The translations under genes and the position numbers were made by a program. Below the pieces are notes generated by a model. That model saw nothing but the letters and a program-made list of their open reading frames with translations, made no database searches and was not told the DNA's origin. 10,933 bases of DNA from Clostridiales bacterium (GTDB lineage Bacteria > Bacillota > Clostridia > Oscillospirales > CAG-272). Below are positions 1 to 5,993 of the stretch, in pieces (within the stretch, counting starts at the first letter, position 1; each line of letters opens with the position of its first letter). The stretch lies in assembly GCA_016280525.1 (NCBI GenBank), contig JAEEGW010000079.1:1-10933 (forward strand), in the 5' to 3' direction.

Positions 1-387
1 CCGGCGGGCACGCTTACGGCAAACACGCAGAGCGGCGTTTACGGCAAGCTTGACAAATGCGAAAAAGGCAAAACCGTACAGATAGCCTTAAAAGACAAAG
101 TAAAGACCGGTAACGTCAAAATACTCTGCACGGTGGACGACGGCGGGGTATGCGAATACGACGCTAAAATAATAAAAATACTGTCATACAGCACAAAAGA
201 AAAGAACTTCATCGTAAAGATAACGGATGAAGAACTTATAAGAAAAACGGGCGGCATAGTGCAGGGAATGAGCGGAAGTCCGATACTGCAGGACGGCAAG
301 CTGATAGGCGCGGTAACGCACGTTCTCGTAAACGACGCGAGCAGAGGATACGGTATATTTATAGAGAATATGCTTGAAAACAACTGA
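1..387 (+). CDS. spoIVB: SpoIVB peptidase (S55 family), C-terminal part; 5' end outside window
   Basis: The frame is open from the first base, so this is the 3' end of a larger gene; 128 residues are visible. SpoIVB is the serine peptidase made in the forespore that is secreted into the space between the two membranes. There it triggers SpoIVFA/SpoIVFB-dependent processing of pro-sigma-K during sporulation. The visible part has the family's catalytic core: GMSGSP at fragment residues 89-94, whose first Ser (S91) matches the nucleophile. An Asp at fragment residue 76 lies 15 residues before it, the same spacing as the Asp363/Ser378 pair known in Bacillus subtilis. The tail GAVTHVLVND followed by GYGIFIENML is the conserved S55 ending. 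The PDZ domain and catalytic His would lie upstream, outside the window. A GTG at 133 is internal and not the start. In many spore formers spo0A follows directly; here it does not. Confidence 0.95.
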   Translation, partial: PAGTLTANTQSGVYGKLDKCEKGKTVQIALKDKVKTGNVKILCTVDDGGVCEYDAKIIKILSYSTKEKNFIVKITDEELIRKTGGIVQGMSGSPILQDGKLIGAVTHVLVNDASRGYGIFIENMLENN

Positions 388-408
388 AAAAGGGCTGATA
401 TACAGCCC
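385..408 (-). terminator. Rho-independent terminator for the minus-strand deacetylase gene
   Basis: Read on the minus strand, a 6-bp stem (GGGCTG/CAGCCC, plus-strand 392-397 and 403-408) with a 5-nt loop is followed at once by five T residues. On the plus strand no T tract follows the stem, so it suits transcription arriving from the gene at 556-2133. It overlaps the last codon of spoIVB. It lies about 150 nt past the deacetylase stop codon, beyond the inverted-repeat element. Confidence 0.55.
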
Positions 409-418
409 CGTATCAGAA

Positions 419-534
419 AAACTCCTTCCGTCACGGCAAAGCCGTGACACCTCCATCAACGTGGGAGGCAGATCAAGGCTCCTCCTTTGGGGGAGCTGTC
501 ATCCGGGACGATTCCCGGATGACTGAGGGAGTTT
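419..534. repeat. MITE-like inverted-repeat element
   Basis: This non-coding 116-bp segment has imperfect terminal inverted repeats, 419-433 against 520-534, matching at 13 of 15 positions and ending in AAACTCC/GGAGTTT. Inside are two perfect hairpins: an 8-bp stem at 430-437/441-448 with an AAA loop, and an 11-bp stem at 498-508/513-523 with a 4-nt loop. Between them are complementary CCTCC and GGAGG tracts. The element could fold into a cruciform or a branched RNA. It resembles the short palindromic elements known to be repeated in many gut Clostridia genomes. No coding sequence is visible, so any movement would need a transposase supplied in trans. Copy number cannot be judged from one window. 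Confidence 0.7.
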
Positions 535-555
535 ATATATTCACTTTTACATATA

Positions 556-2133
556 TTATTTTTTGGATCTGAATCCGATGATCGCGGCGGCGATTACGAC
601 TGAAACTATACCGCAGGCGGCGCATATATTGACGATCTTTCCCGTACCCGTCTTATTTTTGGCTGATACCGGGGTTTCTTTTTCCTCTGTTTCCGTATCA
701 GATACTTCCGTTTCGGTTTCAGTCTCTTCCGTCGTTGTTTCTTCTTCCGCCGTCTCCTCCGCGGCAGTTATTTCAACCGTTGTTTCTTCCTCTGCCGTTT
801 CTTCTTCTGTTGCCTCTTCGACTGTCGTTTCTTCTGCCGTCGTTACTTCTTCCGTCGTCTCTTCCGCAGTCGTCTCTTCCGCCGTCGTTTCCTTTGGCGG
901 CTGATCTTTTAGTAAAACTATGTTTTCGTAAAAATCGGTTTTTCTTCTGTCGGCTCCGACGTTTGTCTGCCAAAGTCCGTAATCGCGCGGACTGTACTTG
1001 GGAAAATCGTGCGAATCCGTAACGGGCTTTTCCTCCGTGCCGAGCAACCACTCCTTGTACCGCGTGGTCATCTGCGATATGTGGCATAAAAACGCGTCCT
1101 GCGAGACCTGGTACGCGGTCTTGCCGTCAAAGCGCTGAAGCGGCACGTCTATCTCAAAGTCTATCTTGTTTCTGCTGTAAAGATGAATATATATCTTCGG
1201 CACTTCCCATACGCCGAATTTTTCGGCGGATTTTGGATATTTGAACGGGTTGTTTGAAACAGCTGCCGCGTCGCGCAGGGAATGGCTGTCAAGCTTGTGC
1301 GCGGCGTGCCCGTATTCGCCGTATACGTCGTGCACTAAAACGATCTGCGGCTTGTATTTTCGGAGCAGCTCCACCTGGTCTTCCACCATCTGATCGTAAG
1401 TATATCCGCGCTTTAAAAAGCCGGATAGCATTTCGGATTCTGAATCAACGCGCGTAAAATCGGGAAATCTGCCTATAACGGGATAGCGGTCAAGCCCGCA
1501 CGCCCATAGACCGTTCAGCAGCTCGTGCGGGCGCTGGTGCGTATTCCAGTGGTTTGTGAAATAGCAGACCTGCATCTCCGCGCCTCTGCTCACGGCGTCC
1601 GGGACAGAGCCGGCAAAAAAGAGCTGATCGTCGTCGGAATGGCAGGAGAGCAGCATTATATCGCACTTGCCTTCCGCCGGACGCCACGTCTGCACGAAAT
1701 CCGGCAGCTTCTCGCCGCGGGACAGAACGTAAATATCGGAAATGGACGTTTTAGTGTAAAACGTCAGCGTCAGAGTGCGGACGTTATCAAAATACACGCT
1801 CTGGTATTCGTGCAGAAAGCCGTAATTACCGCAGGAAAACGTCGTTTTCTCGTATGAAAGCGACCATATCTGCGGAGTGCGGTCAAATTTGATATATACG
1901 CCGCCGACAGGCTCGTAGGATTTTATAACGATCTTTGCGGAATCGTATTTTAAATACGTTTCCTCCTTGCCGTCTATCAGGTCTTCGTCGATCCATTTGC
2001 CGTTCAGCTTGATGCTGCAATCGTACGTTATATCTCGGCTCACCCTCGCTTTTGCGGTGTAACCGGGCGACAGCAAAAGAAAAGTATTCAGAAAAATGAT
2101 AATACAAAGAAGAGAACACAGAGTTTTTTTCAT
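556..2133 (-). CDS. Secreted, membrane-anchored PIG-L/LmbE-type deacetylase
   Basis: This 525-residue protein is predicted to be exported and held at the cell surface. An N-terminal signal peptide (about residues 1-27) is followed by a beta-rich region (30-145) with a discoidin/F5-8-like look, a possible carbohydrate-binding module. The PIG-L-type domain (about 155-365) has HSDDDQ at 165-170, a variant of the family's HPDDE motif. It keeps the expected metal ligands His165 and Asp168 and the base Asp167. GHAAH at 275-279 supplies the second histidine motif. Residues 416-475 are twelve Thr/Glu-rich pentapeptides (TTAEE type), a likely extended stalk. A hydrophobic segment (about 500-521) and RSKK form a C-terminal membrane anchor; no LPXTG is seen. 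PIG-L enzymes are zinc-dependent de-N-acetylases of amino sugars and related compounds; the substrate here is unknown. A good ribosome site (AAAGGA, 7 nt before ATG) supports the start. Confidence 0.85.
   Translation of the reverse strand: MKKTLCSLLCIIIFLNTFLLLSPGYTAKARVSRDITYDCSIKLNGKWIDEDLIDGKEETYLKYDSAKIVIKSYEPVGGVYIKFDRTPQIWSLSYEKTTFSCGNYGFLHEYQSVYFDNVRTLTLTFYTKTSISDIYVLSRGEKLPDFVQTWRPAEGKCDIMLLSCHSDDDQLFFAGSVPDAVSRGAEMQVCYFTNHWNTHQRPHELLNGLWACGLDRYPVIGRFPDFTRVDSESEMLSGFLKRGYTYDQMVEDQVELLRKYKPQIVLVHDVYGEYGHAAHKLDSHSLRDAAAVSNNPFKYPKSAEKFGVWEVPKIYIHLYSRNKIDFEIDVPLQRFDGKTAYQVSQDAFLCHISQMTTRYKEWLLGTEEKPVTDSHDFPKYSPRDYGLWQTNVGADRRKTDFYENIVLLKDQPPKETTAEETTAEETTEEVTTAEETTVEEATEEETAEEETTVEITAAEETAEEETTTEETETETEVSDTETEEKETPVSAKNKTGTGKIVNICAACGIVSVVIAAAIIGFRSKK
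709..888 (-). repeat. 15-bp coding minisatellite (12 Thr/Glu pentapeptides)
   Basis: Within the deacetylase gene, codons 416-475 form twelve degenerate 15-bp units. They encode TTAEE, TTAEE, TTEEV, TTAEE, TTVEE, ATEEE, TAEEE, TTVEI, TAAEE, TAEEE, TTTEE and TETET. On the plus strand this appears as a run of CTTCCGCCGTCGT-like units. The tract is acidic and Thr-rich, typical of an extended linker holding an enzyme away from the membrane. Tandem units of this kind can change in number by slipped-strand replication or recombination. The units are already diverged at third and some first codon positions, so the array is not freshly amplified. Confidence 0.8.
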
Positions 2134-2163
2134 TTAACTGTCCTTTTTTGATATACTGGTGTC

Positions 2164-2192
2164 ATTTTATCATAAGTCAGCCGAAAAGTAAA
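2164..2192 (-). promoter_or_regulatory. Putative sigma-A-type promoter of the deacetylase gene
   Basis: On the minus strand TTTACT (plus 2187-2192) and TAAAAT (plus 2164-2169) are separated by 17 bp. This would start transcription about 20-25 nt upstream of the start codon at 2133. The -35 box sits in an inverted repeat. If used, it would let the deacetylase be transcribed separately from the rhamnosidase gene upstream. Confidence 0.4.
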
Positions 2193-2203
2193 GCCTTTTC
2201 AGC
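2180..2203 (-). other. Inverted repeat between GH78 and deacetylase genes
   Basis: Read on the minus strand, a 9-bp stem (plus 2180-2188 with 2195-2203, one U-G pair) encloses a 6-nt loop, 12 nt after the GH78 stop codon. It lacks a following T tract, so it is a weak terminator at best. It overlaps the -35 box of the candidate deacetylase promoter, so it could instead be a regulator binding site or an mRNA 3'-end stabiliser. The sequence does not decide between these. Confidence 0.4.
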
Positions 2204-2215
2204 ACAAATAATCCG

Positions 2216-4300
2216 TCAGCCGTTCAGTATTTCGTAGTAATAGATCGGCAAAGCGCTCCAGCCGTGGCAGAGACTGCCGGCGTAACCGAAATCAAAGTCG
2301 CCGTTTATCGTTTCCCAGAACGACGTCGCGCCGGCGCGCAGCATATACAGATAATCGCGGTCTATCTCGTCTAATATCACGCTTCTGTATTTTTTCGCGT
2401 CAACTTTGAGCAGCGCGTCAAAGCGGAAAGAGTTCATTGAAAGCGTGTTCGGTATGACCTTAAAGCCGTCGTATTCTCCGCCGTTATGTTCAAGTATCTG
2501 CAGTATCACGGACGTGTCAAGTCCTTCCGCCGCGCCGCAGAGCAGGCAGAGAGAATTCGTCAGCACGGTGTAAACGTCAAAGTGCTTATCGTCAAAGGTG
2601 TTGAAAAGCTTCGTTTCTTTGTTATAGAATTTATCTGCAATGGCTTTGTTCAGCTTCATCGCCGTCTCCGCGTATTTCATACCGTCCTCGTCGTATCCGA
2701 GATACGCGCAGATAGCCGCGAGATTCTGCAAAGCGAGCGAAAGATCGGCGTTCAGCGGCGCTTCGTAGCTCGTTTTCGCGTTTCCGTCGCCGCCCGACAT
2801 GGAATACGACCATTCGTAGAAGTTCCATATAGCGCCGACTTCGCTGTTTTTGAAGTTGTCGCACAGACCGTTATCGCCTATCTTGTCAGTAAACGTCTTA
2901 ATAAGCTTTTGCAGAACGGGATATACCTCTTTTGCCAAGCTTTTGTCCCTGCTGTGGTCTATATATTCGCGCATCTGCACGAAATACATGAGCGAAAACG
3001 ACGGTATCGGAAAATCGGAGCCGGCGGGGTAGCAAAGCGATAAAATGCCGTCAGCTCTCATGCCCTGAGAGATGAGTTTAAGGCACGCGCGCGGAAATTC
3101 ATATTCTTTAAAAGCGTAATAACCGCAAAGCATCTGGTTTCTGCTGTCCATGGTGTAAAGCGACTGTTCGCGCCACGGACAGTCCTCGTAATGCTCGTGC
3201 ATACACTGGATCAGCGTGTTTTCGCATACCTCGTATATCGTGTTGCGCAATAGATTTGAAAGCTCCGGTTTCTTCGGTATCAGCGGATATTCCGTCGGGC
3301 GCAGACCCGCGTATTCCACTTCCACGCTGTTTGCGTGTATGAAGAACTGCAGGTATCTGCAGCCGAAGCGGCGGAAAGTGTTCAAAAACCTGTTTCTTCC
3401 GGCTTTAAGCTTGAAATCGGCGGTAAAATCGCGTATGGACGTGCGGCATCTGCCGTCAACGAGATGCTCGCCGTAGCCGACCTCCATATCCGTATCTTCC
3501 GGTACGGTTATGTCAAAATCGAGAAAGCCCGCGGTCTCAGAACCGAGATCGACTATAAAGAATATCTGCTCGTTTTCTTTTGCCTTAAAGCTGTGCGGGA
3601 AAGTCAGCCCGCCGTCGCCCATATCGGAAGGGAAGCGGAAGGAAAGCGCGGCCACCTGCATATCCGTCTGCGTGTTGACGCGCGTTTCCGGATACGTGAA
3701 AGCGCCCTGCATAACGATCTTTGACTTTATCCTGTCTTTTAAATCGAGCTTTTTTACCGGGCGCGGGGAAAGATCGTACGTCAGCCCGTCCGCGATAACG
3801 CTTTTCTCAAATCCGTCTCTTTCGCCCTCCGGCGCCATCCAGTCGCTTTGACCTTTTAAGTCGCAGTGATACGAAAAACCGAGCTGTCCGCTTATCGCGT
3901 GGCGCATACCGCTTATATAATCGCGAGCTATTCTTGAATAAGTATTTTCGTCGCTGTACGCGACGACGTTTCCGTCAGATTCTATTTCATATATAAGCCC
4001 GGCGTTTCCCGGTACGTACGTGAAAAACGGCGCGCCGAAATACCATACCGTGACGGCGAGCAGATTCTTTCCGGGACGCGTGAACCCGGTTATATCTATC
4101 TCGTCAAATACGCGGTGATCGGGGTACGACTGATACTGACCGAAAGCGGCAAGCCTGCCGTTTATATACACGGTATAATCGGAATCCGCGGCGATTTTAA
4201 GGGTAGTTTTTTTACCGCACTCAAACTCTTTTATGAAGTTTGCGTAAAGATCCGGGCTTTGACCGCCTTTGTACCATATCCATTTTCCGGATTTAAACAT
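2216..4300 (-). CDS. Alpha-L-rhamnosidase-like glycoside hydrolase (GH78), cytoplasmic
   Basis: This enzyme would release terminal alpha-L-rhamnose from oligosaccharides or glycosides inside the cell, as no signal peptide or membrane segment is seen. The N-terminal part (about 30-90) looks like the beta-sandwich found in bacterial rhamnosidases, with an INGR element near residue 46. A second beta domain (about 245-330) contains IVDLGSETAGF and YGEHLVDGR. The (alpha/alpha)6 barrel follows from about residue 345. It carries DCPWREQ with Asp373, Glu378 and Asp385 at the spacing known for GH78 catalytic residues (Asp567, Glu572, Asp579 in Bacillus RhaB). GATSFWE near the C-terminus places Glu663 as the likely general base. 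At 694 residues it is shorter than the classic 900-1000-residue members and ends just after SLCHGWSALPIYYYE. AAAGG 8 nt before ATG supports the start. Sugar specificity is inferred from the family only. Confidence 0.85.
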   Translation of the reverse strand: MFKSGKWIWYKGGQSPDLYANFIKEFECGKKTTLKIAADSDYTVYINGRLAAFGQYQSYPDHRVFDEIDITGFTRPGKNLLAVTVWYFGAPFFTYVPGNAGLIYEIESDGNVVAYSDENTYSRIARDYISGMRHAISGQLGFSYHCDLKGQSDWMAPEGERDGFEKSVIADGLTYDLSPRPVKKLDLKDRIKSKIVMQGAFTYPETRVNTQTDMQVAALSFRFPSDMGDGGLTFPHSFKAKENEQIFFIVDLGSETAGFLDFDITVPEDTDMEVGYGEHLVDGRCRTSIRDFTADFKLKAGRNRFLNTFRRFGCRYLQFFIHANSVEVEYAGLRPTEYPLIPKKPELSNLLRNTIYEVCENTLIQCMHEHYEDCPWREQSLYTMDSRNQMLCGYYAFKEYEFPRACLKLISQGMRADGILSLCYPAGSDFPIPSFSLMYFVQMREYIDHSRDKSLAKEVYPVLQKLIKTFTDKIGDNGLCDNFKNSEVGAIWNFYEWSYSMSGGDGNAKTSYEAPLNADLSLALQNLAAICAYLGYDEDGMKYAETAMKLNKAIADKFYNKETKLFNTFDDKHFDVYTVLTNSLCLLCGAAEGLDTSVILQILEHNGGEYDGFKVIPNTLSMNSFRFDALLKVDAKKYRSVILDEIDRDYLYMLRAGATSFWETINGDFDFGYAGSLCHGWSALPIYYYEILNG

Positions 4301-4326
4301 ATTATCGACCTTTCTGTATAAAAAAT

Positions 4327-4356
4327 ATTATTTTTTGACGATTTTCCTATTTACAA
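4327..4356 (-). promoter_or_regulatory. Putative promoter of the GH78 gene
   Basis: On the minus strand TTGTAA (plus 4351-4356) and AATAAT (plus 4327-4332) are 18 bp apart. This would give a leader of about 20 nt containing the AAAGG ribosome site at plus 4309-4313. The match is moderate and the region is very AT-rich, so chance matches are easy. Its -35 box overlaps that of the divergent DUF1846 promoter. Confidence 0.35.
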
Positions 4357-4378
4357 ATTCAAAAAAATGTATTATAAT
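4350..4378 (+). promoter_or_regulatory. Sigma-A-type promoter of the DUF1846 gene
   Basis: TTTACA (4350-4355) and a perfect TATAAT (4373-4378) are separated by the optimal 17 bp. Transcription would start near 4385. GGGAGA at 4402-4407 is the ribosome site, 5 nt before the ATG. This is the best vegetative promoter match in the window. Confidence 0.7.
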
Positions 4379-4412
4379 ATAACTATATTTTTGAGTTTTA
4401 CGGGAGACACTT

Positions 4413-5900
4413 ATGAAAATCGGATTTGACAATGAAAAATACGTTGAGATGCAGTCCAAAAGGATACTTGAGCGCATCAATAATTTTGACAACAAGCTGT
4501 ATCTTGAATTCGGCGGAAAGCTGTTTGACGACTATCACGCGTCTAGAGTCCTGCCGGGTTTTGCTCCCGACTCAAAGATAAGACTGCTTAAAAAGCTGAA
4601 AGACAAGCTGGAAATAATAGTTATCATAAACGCCGCGGATATAGAGCGTAAAAAGATACGCGCGGATTACGGCATTACGTACGATACGGACGTTCTGCGC
4701 CTTATTGACGGACTGCGCTCGCTTGATATTTACGTTTCCGCCGTCGTCATCACGCAGTACGTCGGTCAGCCGTCCGCGGAGATATTCAAAAAGAAGCTTG
4801 AAATAAGAGGAGAACGCGTTTTCATACACCGCGTTATAAAAGGCTATCCGAACGATATAGATACCATAACGAGCGATAACGGCTACGGCGCAAACGATTT
4901 TGTGCCTACCACGCGCCCGCTCGTCGTCGTTACCGCGCCCGGTCCCGGTTCGGGAAAACTCGCTACTTGTCTGTCGCAGATATATCACGAAAGAAAGCGC
5001 GGCGTCAACGCCGGTTACGCGAAATTCGAAACGTTTCCGATATGGAACCTGCCGCTCAAACATCCGATAAACATAGCGTACGAAGCGGCTACGGCGGACC
5101 TGTCCGACGTGAATATGATCGACCCGTATCATCTCGAAGCTTACGGCGTAACGACCGTAAACTACAACCGCGACGTTGAGGCTTTCCCGGTCGTACGCAA
5201 GATACTGTCAAGAATATCCGGAAGCAAAGAGGATATATATAAATCGCCTACGGATATGGGCGTAAATATGGTCGGCTTCTGCATCAGCGACGACGAGGTC
5301 TGCCGCGAAGCGTCAAAGCAGGAGGTCATAAGAAGATATTATAAAGCCGCCTGCGACTACAAAAACGGGTTATGCGACCAGAGCGTCGTGTTCCGCTGCG
5401 AAGCGCTTATGGAAGAGCTGAACGCGCAGAAGACGGACAGAGACGTCGTGCATTACGCGCTTGAAAAAGCGGAGAAGACGGGCGGTCTGCACTGCGTTGC
5501 GATAAAGCTGAACGACGGTCACGTCGTCACCGGCAAATCCTCGCCTATGATCTCCGCGGCGTCCGCGGCAATGATAAACGCGATAAAATACCTGTCCGGC
5601 ATAGCGGACGATATACATCTTATCTCGCCGGTCGTTTTGGAACCGATCACGGCTATGAAACGCTCGATAGGCTCAAAGGCGAGCAAACTCAACCTGCACG
5701 AGGCGCTCATAGCGCTGAGCATCTGCGCCGCGACGAACCCGTCTGTTGCGTACGCTTTGCAGAAGCTGCCGGAGCTTGAACACTGTGAGGCCCACTCAAC
5801 AAAAATGCTCACACCGAGCGAGGAGGAGTACGTAAAAAGACTGAAAATAAACCTCACCTGCGAGCCGGAATTTATATCGAAAGACCTTTATATAAATTAA
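4413..5900 (+). CDS. DUF1846 family conserved protein
   Basis: This 495-residue protein matches the DUF1846 (COG4868) family in length and in the stretches I recognise: MKIGFDNEKY at the start, LYLEFGGKLFDDYHASRVLPGF at about 29-50 and VVVTAPGPGSGKLATCLSQ at about 171-189. Members are soluble, close to 500 residues and widespread in Firmicutes and Actinobacteria. Structures exist, but no reaction is established to my knowledge. GPGSGK (177-182) looks like a nucleotide-binding P-loop, in line with descriptions of family members as putative ATP-binding proteins; binding has not been shown here. No signal peptide or membrane segment is visible. The gene has its own strong promoter and appears monocistronic. 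Its stop codon lies at the edge of a repeat element that also provides the terminator. Confidence 0.9.
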   Translation: MKIGFDNEKYVEMQSKRILERINNFDNKLYLEFGGKLFDDYHASRVLPGFAPDSKIRLLKKLKDKLEIIVIINAADIERKKIRADYGITYDTDVLRLIDGLRSLDIYVSAVVITQYVGQPSAEIFKKKLEIRGERVFIHRVIKGYPNDIDTITSDNGYGANDFVPTTRPLVVVTAPGPGSGKLATCLSQIYHERKRGVNAGYAKFETFPIWNLPLKHPINIAYEAATADLSDVNMIDPYHLEAYGVTTVNYNRDVEAFPVVRKILSRISGSKEDIYKSPTDMGVNMVGFCISDDEVCREASKQEVIRRYYKAACDYKNGLCDQSVVFRCEALMEELNAQKTDRDVVHYALEKAEKTGGLHCVAIKLNDGHVVTGKSSPMISAASAAMINAIKYLSGIADDIHLISPVVLEPITAMKRSIGSKASKLNLHEALIALSICAATNPSVAYALQKLPELEHCEAHSTKMLTPSEEEYVKRLKINLTCEPEFISKDLYIN

Positions 5901-5993
5901 GAATTAAGAATTAAGAATTAAGACGGTAGGGGCGACCATCGGTCGCCCGTCTTTTTATTCTGAATTCTGAATTCTTAATTCTGAATTCTTCTT
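5896..5993. repeat. Short inverted-repeat element overlapping two gene ends
   Basis: Tandem AATTAAG heptamers at 5896-5922 face related AATTCTG/AATTCTT heptamers at 5960-5993 in inverted orientation, around a GC-rich hairpin. The heptamers differ by single bases (GAATTAA against GAATTCA), so the ends are imperfect repeats. The stop codon of the DUF1846 gene is formed at the left edge. The right arm encodes the C-terminal residues of the convergent MATE gene. Such heptamer arrays flanking a GGGCGACC-type hairpin look like a small non-autonomous repeat family. This window holds only one copy, so mobility is an inference. Confidence 0.65.
5921..5956 (+). terminator. Rho-independent terminator of the DUF1846 gene
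   Basis: A perfect 8-bp stem GGGCGACC/GGTCGCCC (5930-5937, 5941-5948) with an ATC loop is extended by AGAC/GTCT across a bulge and followed by five T residues (5952-5956). The T tract overlaps the stop codon of the convergent MATE gene (5955-5957). On the minus strand the tract after the stem is weaker (TCTTAATT), so its efficiency for the MATE transcript is uncertain. Confidence 0.8.

Noticed and set aside
419..534. CRISPR repeat or phage attachment site
   Set aside because: No regularly spaced direct repeats, and no integrase or phage gene nearby. The inverted-repeat layout fits a MITE-like element better.
563..904. Plus-strand frame encoding a Ser/Val-rich repeat protein
   Set aside because: It is the antisense reading of the 15-bp Thr/Glu repeats in the deacetylase gene. 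It has no ribosome site, and the minus-strand gene has a signal peptide, catalytic motifs and an anchor.
556..4300. GH78, PIG-L-type and SGNH genes as one polysaccharide utilisation locus
   Set aside because: Only GH78 and the deacetylase share strand and neighbourhood, with a separate candidate promoter between them. The SGNH gene is 5 kb away, divergent to other genes, and no sugar transporter or regulator is present.
4933..4962. DUF1846 as a typical P-loop kinase or ATPase
   Set aside because: GPGSGK resembles a Walker A loop, but no Walker B or kinase lid could be identified, so no catalytic call is made.
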